This document shows, one piece after another, positions 1 through 4,275 of a DNA stretch of 7,810 bases. The DNA lies in assembly GCA_936931335.1 (NCBI GenBank), contig CAKZIH010000101.1, forward strand, positions 1 through 7,810. The letters run 5' to 3'. Every line of letters starts with the position of its first letter. Position 1 is the first letter of the stretch. A model generated the notes under the pieces. The model saw only the letters and a program-made list of their open reading frames with translations. It did no database searches and was not told the DNA's origin. The position numbers and the translations under genes are program-made. This DNA is from an uncultured Nostocoides sp. Its GTDB lineage: Bacteria; Actinomycetota; Actinomycetes; Actinomycetales; Dermatophilaceae.

Positions 1-1
1 C

Positions 2-847
2 GCCGCGCGGCTGCAGCAGTTGTTGGCGCAAACTCCCGCGGTGCGTGAGCCGGCAAGCTCCACGAACATCCCGGCGATCGCGCCCGTCCCCCGGATCACC
101 TTGGATTCCGTCACCGCGGGGTGGACGCCGGGACGCGTCGATCTGCCCGCGACCGATCTGGTGATCGAGCCGGGGGAGCATTTGGCGCTGGTCGGGCCCA
201 ATGGCGCCGGCAAGTCCACCCTGTTGGCCGTATTGGCGCGTCATCTCGATCCCTGTGGCGGCCGGATGCTCGTGGACGGCGTCGACATCCGCGAGCTCCC
301 GCTGGCACGGGTCCGGGACCTGATGGCCGTGGTCGACGACGAACCGCATCTGTTCGCCAGCAGCGTCCGCAACAACCTGACGCTGGCGCGTCCCGGCGCT
401 GGCGATGACGAGGTGGCGGCTGCCTTGGTTGGCGCCGGACTCGGTGACTGGCTGTCCGGATTACCCGAGGGCCTCGACACCCGAATCGGGCAGGGGGGAC
501 GTGGTGTCTCCGGCGGGGAGCGCGCGCGATTGGCGGTGGCCCGGGCCCTGCTCTCCCGGCGCCCGATCCTGCTGCTCGACGAACCGGTGGCCCACCTCGA
601 CCATCCGACTGCCCAGCATGTGCTCAGCGACCTCTTCGCGTCGGCGCATGGGCGTACCGTCTGCCTGATCACGCACCGCGCGGAGGGAACAACCTGCTGC
701 GGTCGTGTCGTTGAAGTTTTGACCGAACCGGGGGGAGGAGACGCCAATGCCGTCCTCGCCCCTGCATCGTCTCGGGGAGTTGGAGCGAGCCGTGCTGGAG
801 CACATCTGGTCCAGCCCGGAGGCGGTCAGCGTGCGGATGGTCCATGA
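2..847 (+). CDS. cydC: ABC transporter ATP-binding subunit, CydC-like (5' partial)
   Basis: This is the C-terminal part of an ABC exporter half-transporter; the reading frame is open from the left edge, so the membrane domain lies outside the window. All nucleotide-binding motifs are visible: Walker A GPNGAGKST (194-220), signature VSGGE (506-520), Walker B ILLLDEP (566-586) followed by the D-loop AHLD, and the switch histidine in LITHR (674-676). The Q-loop position reads VVDDEPHLF, with acidic residues instead of Gln; from memory this is common in actinobacterial CydC. The Ala-rich linker before the domain and the ending THRAEG..GRVVEV also resemble CydC, which with CydD exports cysteine/glutathione and is needed for cytochrome bd assembly. 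CydC rather than another exporter is inference, because the membrane domain is unseen. Oddity: about 42 residues after VVEV look non-native and overlap the next gene by 101 nt. Deleting one T from the run 717-720 would give GAA GTT TGA, a stop exactly where the family usually ends. Confidence 0.75.
   Translation, partial: AARLQQLLAQTPAVREPASSTNIPAIAPVPRITLDSVTAGWTPGRVDLPATDLVIEPGEHLALVGPNGAGKSTLLAVLARHLDPCGGRMLVDGVDIRELPLARVRDLMAVVDDEPHLFASSVRNNLTLARPGAGDDEVAAALVGAGLGDWLSGLPEGLDTRIGQGGRGVSGGERARLAVARALLSRRPILLLDEPVAHLDHPTAQHVLSDLFASAHGRTVCLITHRAEGTTCCGRVVEVLTEPGGGDANAVLAPASSRGVGASRAGAHLVQPGGGQRADGP
734..740 (+). promoter_or_regulatory. Strong Shine-Dalgarno for the blaI-like gene
   Basis: GGAGGAG lies 6 nt upstream of the ATG at 747. 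It fixes the start of the blaI-like gene and supports 747 as a genuine start, although it sits inside the open frame of the upstream cydC-like gene. Confidence 0.8.
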
Positions 848-1142
848 GGCCGTCCGCGAGCAGCGCGAACGCGCCTATACGACCGTGTTGACGGTGATGA
901 CCCGCCTGGTCGCCAAGGGTCTGCTCACCCGCCACCGCGACGGGCGCGCCTATCTGTATGCGGCGACCGACACCCGCGAACGGCATACCGCGTTCTCCAT
1001 CCGCGACCATCTCGACCGCCTCCAGCCGGGGCATCGACGCGAAGCCTTACGGCACTTCCTCGAAGGGGCGAGCGACGAGGAACTCGCCGATGTGCGCGCT
1101 GGGCTGGCCGCCATCGACGCCCGTGACACGGCAACCCAATAG
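747..1142 (+). CDS. BlaI/MecI/CopY-family winged-helix transcriptional repressor
   Basis: The product is 131 aa, the usual length for this family. Its N-terminal half is the typical winged helix: LGELERAVLEHIW (helix 1), a helix-turn-helix around VSVRMVHEAVREQRERAYTT, a recognition helix VLTVMTRLVAKGLL and the wing RHRDGRAYLYAA. The C-terminal half (about residues 80-125) matches the dimerisation helices. BlaI proteins are dimeric repressors, in staphylococci inactivated by the BlaR1 metalloprotease; in Mycobacterium tuberculosis BlaI (Rv1846c) also controls bioenergetic genes such as the ATP synthase operon. No BlaR1/M56 protease gene is visible, at least downstream. The position directly after a cydC-like gene, with a good SD inside its tail, suggests co-transcription and perhaps control of the cyd genes; that is inference. 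The family call is confident, the regulon is not. Confidence 0.9.
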   Translation: MPSSPLHRLGELERAVLEHIWSSPEAVSVRMVHEAVREQRERAYTTVLTVMTRLVAKGLLTRHRDGRAYLYAATDTRERHTAFSIRDHLDRLQPGHRREALRHFLEGASDEELADVRAGLAAIDARDTATQ

Positions 1143-1146
1143 CCGC

Positions 1147-1710
1147 TCAGGCCAGTTCCAGCGCTGTGATCGTCCACCCGCGCGGGCCCGCTTCGGCCCG
1201 CAAGGCCATGGCCCGTACCCGGCCACCCACCACGAGCACAACGCTTGCCTCGGCGACGCTCGGGCTCGGGCGGGTGGTGAGTACCCGGCGCACCTGCATC
1301 CGACGCACCCGGGCCGACTCCTGGGCCCCCGCCCGGCGCACGGCGCTGGCGTGGCGGCGAGCCACCGCGATATAGACGTCGGCCGAGCAGATCCGCACCA
1401 CATGGCTGGGGTGGCGCAGCCCGGCCATCACCTCGAGCAGCGACTGCGCGATTCCGTGCAGCCAGGCGCCCGGATCCGGTAGGTCGGCGCGCTCGGCAAC
1501 CGCGTCCAGGTCACCGCGCCTCGGCGTGGTCTCGAAGGCGAGCGCGTCCTGCACATAGGCGGCTTCCTCCTGGGCAACCAGGCTCAACGCGAGCTGAGCG
1601 GCGAACGGGATATCCGGGTCCAACGCCGGGGGCCGGGTATCTGGCACCGGCAGTACCCGCAGCGGCGGCAATTGCGTGGCCAGGGCGGCCCGGGCGCCAT
1701 TCGTGCTCAT
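1147..1710 (-). CDS. Rv3235-family protein
   Basis: The product is 187 aa starting MSTNGARAAL. The ATG (1710-1708) overlaps the TGA of the upstream LysM gene as ATGA, which decides the start; the frame stays open further upstream but that stretch only shadows the LysM gene. The N-terminal ~35 residues are Pro-rich and low complexity. The conserved part runs from about residue 36 to the end: a helical segment FAAQLALSLVAQ, a middle part with HGIAQSLLEVMAGLRHPSHVVRI, and a C-terminal beta-rich section VRRMQVRRVL, ASVVLVVGGRVRAMALR and the family-like ending GWTITALELA. This matches actinobacterial proteins named after M. tuberculosis Rv3235, whose function is unknown. No signal peptide or membrane segment is visible, so it is probably cytoplasmic. 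Translational coupling to the LysM membrane protein suggests a shared role. Its stop is only 4 nt from that of the convergent blaI-like gene. Confidence 0.8.
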   Translation of the reverse strand: MSTNGARAALATQLPPLRVLPVPDTRPPALDPDIPFAAQLALSLVAQEEAAYVQDALAFETTPRRGDLDAVAERADLPDPGAWLHGIAQSLLEVMAGLRHPSHVVRICSADVYIAVARRHASAVRRAGAQESARVRRMQVRRVLTTRPSPSVAEASVVLVVGGRVRAMALRAEAGPRGWTITALELA

Positions 1711-2504
1711 GACCGGGCCTGCGGGATGCGCAGCACCAAGCCCGGCCGGATGAGGTCCGGGTCGGCGCCGATCGCGGTGCGATTGGCGGCATACCAGCGG
1801 GGCCATTCGGCGGCGATCTGCGCGCTGCTCGCCTGGGTGCCCAAATGCCGAGCCACGATGTCCCACAGGCATTCCCCGCGCCGGACTACGACCTCGGTTT
1901 CCTCCGCTTCGGCGCTGCGCCCGCCGACCAACCGGATGTCGGGGGCGTGCGGCGCGTTGGTGGCGCCACTGTTCCAGCGCGGATCGGGCGCCCGCAAGAC
2001 GGTGGCGGGAGAGCCAGTGCTGTGGGTATCGGTGCTGTGGGTATCGGTGCTGGGCGCCGGGAACTGTGGGGCGGTGACCGCATACCCGGGAGCGGGGGCC
2101 GCGTGCGCCGCACCCGCGGGGACGGCGACCCCCACCAAACAGGCGGCGATCCGTGCGGCCCACGGGGCCGGGCCGTGCTCGCCGGAGCGGGGGCGAGTGC
2201 CCACAATCAACCACCAGGTATGCCCGCTCACCACCCCGATGGCGGCCAGCAGCGCGAACCAGCCCAGCCCGGCAAGCGCGGCCAGCAGCGCCCTATCGGG
2301 ATCCGGAACCCTCGACCCGACCGCGCGGACCACCTGCATGACCGCGGTGAGGACGCCCCCGGCAGCCAGCGCTGCTGCGGCTGCCAAGGCCAGCGCGGTG
2401 AGCGCGACCCGGGGCCGGCGTCGATCGAGGGGGTAGCGATCGATGGGCTGACCATCAACCCGGCCACCTTCTCCGTGGATGGTCCCGCTGAGTTGGCGAT
2501 CCAT
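1707..2504 (-). CDS. Multi-spanning membrane protein with C-terminal LysM domain
   Basis: The product is 265 aa. I chose ATG 2504-2502 because AGGAGGGG lies 4 nt upstream; a GTG one codon earlier (2507) would leave only 1 nt. The N-terminal ~32 residues are hydrophilic and end in a basic cluster (DRRRPR). Three hydrophobic segments follow at about 33-58, 72-101 and 115-135; the last resembles a signal peptide ending GAAHA-AP, with possible signal-peptidase cleavage inside the protein. Residues 137-200 form a Pro/Ala/Thr/Ser-rich linker including a small repeat (STDTH twice). Residues ~204-260 are a LysM-type module: VVVRRGECLWDIVARHLG, then a WPRWYAANRTAI helix and the closing LIRPGLVLRIP. 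LysM binds N-acetylglucosamine-containing glycans such as peptidoglycan, so the C-terminus is predicted to lie outside the membrane against the cell wall. No catalytic domain is visible. It heads a unit with the Rv3235-family gene and is divergent from the gene at 2649. Confidence 0.85.
   Translation of the reverse strand: MDRQLSGTIHGEGGRVDGQPIDRYPLDRRRPRVALTALALAAAAALAAGGVLTAVMQVVRAVGSRVPDPDRALLAALAGLGWFALLAAIGVVSGHTWWLIVGTRPRSGEHGPAPWAARIAACLVGVAVPAGAAHAAPAPGYAVTAPQFPAPSTDTHSTDTHSTGSPATVLRAPDPRWNSGATNAPHAPDIRLVGGRSAEAEETEVVVRRGECLWDIVARHLGTQASSAQIAAEWPRWYAANRTAIGADPDLIRPGLVLRIPQARS
2017..2052. repeat. 15-bp tandem repeat, about 2.4 copies
   Basis: The unit GTGCTGTGGGTATCG occurs at 2017-2031 and 2032-2046, followed by a partial third copy (GTGCTG, 2047-2052). 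The unit is a multiple of 3, so it duplicates five residues (STDTH, minus strand) in the LysM protein linker without breaking the frame. It looks like a recent slippage duplication in a flexible linker. Confidence 0.9.
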
Positions 2505-2584
2505 CACGCCCCTCCTCGACCTCGCGTGGGTTTATTTGATGCAGTTTGCTGCGATTTGATGCTGTGTGCAAGTGGCAGGAGCTG

Positions 2585-2596
2585 GTTGTGCACAAC
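2585..2596. promoter_or_regulatory. Perfect 12-bp palindrome GTTGTGCACAAC, candidate operator
   Basis: GTTGTGCACAAC equals its own reverse complement and lies between two divergent start codons. Perfect dyads of this size in such a place are typical of sites for dimeric regulators. The cognate protein is unknown. Part of it (TTGTGCACA) also resembles a DnaA box with one mismatch to TTGTCCACA. Confidence 0.45.
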
Positions 2597-2634
2597 GAGT
2601 GGACCGCCCCGACGGCCCGTGGCGCCGCTGGCCC

Positions 2635-2640
2635 TACAGT
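2635..2640 (+). promoter_or_regulatory. Candidate -10 element for a leaderless transcript
   Basis: TACAGT fits the actinobacterial TAnnnT -10 pattern and ends 8 nt before the ATG at 2649, where transcription would begin at or next to the start codon. No Shine-Dalgarno sequence precedes that ATG, which fits leaderless translation, common in actinobacteria. No good -35 is visible 16-19 nt upstream. Confidence 0.4.
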
Positions 2641-2648
2641 GAGCGCGC

Positions 2649-3203
2649 ATGGAATGGGGCCAGCGCTGGGAGCGACTATTCGCCGACCTGGAGGCGGAGT
2701 TGGCCGCGCAGGAACGGCGCGAGTGGGACAGCGAGGTCGCCGATCGCACTCGGCGCGAACGCGCCTTGATCCCGCTCGCCGCCCGCTTGTGTGCTCACCG
2801 CGGCACCGAGATCGACCTACGGCTGGCGGCCGGCATCCGGGTGCATGGCCGGCTGCTGGACGTGGGCGGCGATTGGGTGGCGCTGGCGCCCTCGCCGACG
2901 CGCGCCGCCTTGGTGCCGCTGTCCGCGATCGTCTCGATCACCGGGCTCACCGCGCGCAGCGAGAGCGCGGACTCGGCACGCCGCTTCGGGCTGGGCTACG
3001 CCCTGCGCGAGATCAGCCGGGACCGGCGGCGGGTGCAGCTACTGGACACGGCGGGCACCTCATACGAGGGCACCATCGACATCGTCGGCGCCGACTTCGT
3101 CGATCTCGCCGAACATCCGCGCGACGAGCCGCGCCGCGCGGGCAATATCCGCGAGGTGCGCACCATCCCGGTCGCCGCCATCGCGTGCATCCACAGCAAC
3201 TGA
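2649..3203 (+). CDS. Conserved actinobacterial protein of unknown function with duplicated beta-rich (Sm-like?) module
   Basis: The product is 184 aa starting MEWGQRWERLF. I recognise the general type as an actinobacterial conserved protein, sometimes auto-named 'Fis family regulator', but cannot name it further and see no HTH. Residues 1-50 form a charged, mostly helical N-terminus. Residues ~52-97 and ~127-181 look like two copies of one small beta-barrel unit: VHGRLLDVGGDWVALA...ALVPLSAIVSI and YEGTIDIVGADFVDLAEHP...VRTIPVAAIACI. The pattern of a hydrophobic strand, G-x-(L/I), VG-D-(W/F)V-L, then VP-(L/V)-AI recalls Sm/LSM or related SH3-like barrels, so nucleic-acid binding is possible but unproven. 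It has no signal peptide or membrane segment. ATG 2649 is the first suitable start and lies just after a -10-like hexamer, with no SD. It stands alone, convergent with the HTH gene. Confidence 0.75.
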   Translation: MEWGQRWERLFADLEAELAAQERREWDSEVADRTRRERALIPLAARLCAHRGTEIDLRLAAGIRVHGRLLDVGGDWVALAPSPTRAALVPLSAIVSITGLTARSESADSARRFGLGYALREISRDRRRVQLLDTAGTSYEGTIDIVGADFVDLAEHPRDEPRRAGNIREVRTIPVAAIACIHSN

Positions 3204-3230
3204 GCCCTTTGACGCCGAGCCGGGCTCAGT
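3199..3230 (+). terminator. Hairpin at the end of the gene at 2649, terminator-like
   Basis: ACTGAGCCC (3199-3207, including the TGA stop) pairs perfectly with GGGCTCAGT (3222-3230) to give a 9-bp GC-rich stem with a 14-nt loop. No T-run follows, as is common in GC-rich actinobacteria. A second GGGCTCA copy at 3248-3254 covers the stop of the convergent gene, so the convergence region is symmetric and could stop transcription both ways. Confidence 0.5.
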
Positions 3231-3251
3231 GCTGTCACTGGTGACCTGGGC

Positions 3252-3476
3252 TCAGCGCGTCAACTCGTCCTCGGCGCCGCTGTCGATCAACGCCCGGGTC
3301 TGGGCATACATGCGCTGGATATAGGCCTCCAGCTCAGTGGCCTCCACCCGCCACTGGCCGCGGCCACCCACCTTGATCGCCGGCAGGTCACCGGAGCGCA
3401 CCAGGGCATAGGCCTGCGCCGCCGAGACGTCGAGGATCTCGGCGACCTCGGCGAGCGGGAGGAAGCGCTTGGACAT
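3252..3476 (-). CDS. BldC/excisionase-like small helix-turn-helix DNA-binding protein
   Basis: The product is 74 aa: MSKRFLPLAEVAEILDVS opens a MerR/excisionase-type winged HTH (residues ~4-50). The HTH core is AEVAEILDVSAAQAYALVRSG, the wing is LPAIKVGGRGQWRVEATEL and the rest is a helix ending in an acidic tail. The KVGGRGQWRV wing is characteristic of the BldC-like actinobacterial group. BldC of Streptomyces is a small regulator that binds direct repeats cooperatively and controls development; the function here is not known. Upstream in-frame codons would add a low-complexity extension, and family members start with M-x-K-R-F, so ATG 3476 is preferred; the SD is weak (CGGGGG next to the ATG). 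It is divergent from the SAF/TadZ/WS-DGAT operon and is a natural candidate regulator of it, which is inference. Confidence 0.88.
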   Translation of the reverse strand: MSKRFLPLAEVAEILDVSAAQAYALVRSGDLPAIKVGGRGQWRVEATELEAYIQRMYAQTRALIDSGAEDELTR

Positions 3477-3606
3477 GCCCCCGAGTGTGCCGTATGCCAT
3501 TCCCGCCACCCCGAAGCACCCCGTGCCCTGTGGACAACCCCCGTTCGGGATGCCGACTTGCCCCGGCTGCGCCATGCTGTGCCAGAACGACGTCCCTGGG
3601 GGTCCG
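3477..3606. promoter_or_regulatory. Divergent intergenic region between HTH gene and SAF operon
   Basis: This 130-bp region must carry promoters for the minus-strand HTH gene and the plus-strand operon at 3607. I see TGGACA (3531-3536), a good -35 match for the operon, but only a poor -10 (CGACTT, 3554-3559) at 17-bp spacing. It also holds a DnaA-box-like nonamer (3529-3537) overlapping that -35. No longer repeat or palindrome was found. Confidence 0.4.
3529..3537 (-). promoter_or_regulatory. DnaA-box-like nonamer TTGTCCACA
   Basis: The minus strand reads TTGTCCACA, which matches the preferred DnaA box of Streptomyces and mycobacteria. A single 9-mer can occur by chance, and there is no cluster, so an origin is not implied. 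It could mark DnaA-responsive control of the flanking divergent genes. Confidence 0.3.
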
Positions 3607-4275
3607 ATGACCGAACTGCCCACTCCCGCTGCCACCCGCCTGCGCCGTCCGTCTTGGCGCGACGCCCGCCTCCTGGGCGGGATCGCCCTGGTGCTGCTGG
3701 CCACCGCACTCGGGGCGATGGGCCTGCGCGCCGCCGACAGCCGGGTGCCGGTGTATGCCGCCCGCGAGGCCCTGTTGCCCGGCCAGGAGTTGACCGAAGA
3801 CCGCCTGACCCGGGTCAATGTCCAGCTCTCGGACGCCGGGAATGTATATCTCGCTGCGGCGCAAGGCATTCCGACGGATGGTTATGCCTTGAGGGAGATC
3901 CGTGCGGGGGAGTTGGTGCCCAAGAGTGCCGTCGGTGGACCTAACGACATCTCCGTCGTGCCGATTGTGGTCTCCGTGGACGCCGCCTCGGCCGGCGCCT
4001 TGGTGGTCGGCTCCCAGGTCACCGTCTACGCCAACAGGCCCGTTGAGGCGGCCGGGGCGGGCAAGGACAGCTGGAGCGGACCGACCCAGGTGCTGCCGAC
4101 CGCCACGGTTGCCCGGCTCACCGCCACCGGCGGGTTCGGCGGCGCCAATAGCCGCAATGGGGTGCAGTTGCTGGTGCCCGCCGACAAGGTCGCCGCCCTG
4201 ATCGGTCTGGTCGACGACGGGGCCAAGTTCACCCTCGTCCCCATCCCCGGTTCCCTGCTCAAGGACGCCTCGTGA
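3607..4275 (+). CDS. Membrane-anchored SAF-domain protein, CpaB/RcpC-like
   Basis: The product is 222 aa starting MTELPTPAAT; the frame is open further upstream but that part is intergenic-like and lacks a start with an SD, while GGGGG lies about 5 nt before this ATG. A basic N-terminus (RLRRPSWRDAR) precedes one hydrophobic segment at ~22-40, an N-in anchor or uncleaved signal. A SAF domain follows at ~47-112: VPVYAAREALLPGQELTEDRL and, after an insert, ALREIRAGELVPKSAV. The rest (~115-222) has beta-strand pairs such as VPIVVSVDAASAGALVVGSQV and a closing GVQLLVPADKVAALIGLVDDGAKFTLVPIP, as in CpaB/RcpC proteins, which assist Flp/Tad pilus assembly and may bind cell-wall material on the outer side of the membrane. 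It is the first gene of the operon and overlaps the next as GTGA. No Tad motor (CpaF/TadA), TadB/C or pilin gene is visible. Confidence 0.85.
   Translation: MTELPTPAATRLRRPSWRDARLLGGIALVLLATALGAMGLRAADSRVPVYAAREALLPGQELTEDRLTRVNVQLSDAGNVYLAAAQGIPTDGYALREIRAGELVPKSAVGGPNDISVVPIVVSVDAASAGALVVGSQVTVYANRPVEAAGAGKDSWSGPTQVLPTATVARLTATGGFGGANSRNGVQLLVPADKVAALIGLVDDGAKFTLVPIPGSLLKDAS

Larger units (their letters stand above)
2505..2648. promoter_or_regulatory. Divergent intergenic region between LysM unit and gene at 2649
   Basis: This 144-bp region separates two divergent genes and must hold both promoters. Its left half (2529-2570) is much richer in A/T than the surroundings. It contains three 10-bp-phased near-repeats (2534, 2544, 2554), a perfect 12-bp palindrome (2585-2596) and a TACAGT -10-like hexamer (2635-2640). 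On the minus strand a TTGCAC hexamer in the A/T-rich part is a possible -35 for the LysM unit, but I could not pair it convincingly with a -10. Confidence 0.5.

Noticed and set aside
1143..1146. Terminator between the convergent blaI-like and Rv3235-family genes
   Set aside because: Only 4 nt separate the stops and I saw no clear hairpin there. Any termination must occur inside the opposing genes.
1147..2214. A 355-aa version of the Rv3235-family protein
   Set aside because: The first ~168 residues are low-complexity Arg/Gly/His-rich shadow of the LysM gene. The ATGA overlap at 1710 marks the true start.
3529..3537. Replication origin
   Set aside because: A single DnaA-box-like nonamer without a cluster, A/T-rich unwinding region, or dnaA/dnaN neighbours does not support an origin.
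3469..3606. N-terminal extension of the SAF protein
   Set aside because: It is Pro/Cys-rich, overlaps the start of the HTH gene and would put the membrane anchor far from the N-terminus. ATG 3607 gives a typical layout.
3252..3869. Longer version of the BldC-like protein starting upstream
   Set aside because: The extension crosses the divergent intergenic region and the start of the SAF gene and lacks family similarity; relatives start at M-x-K-R-F.
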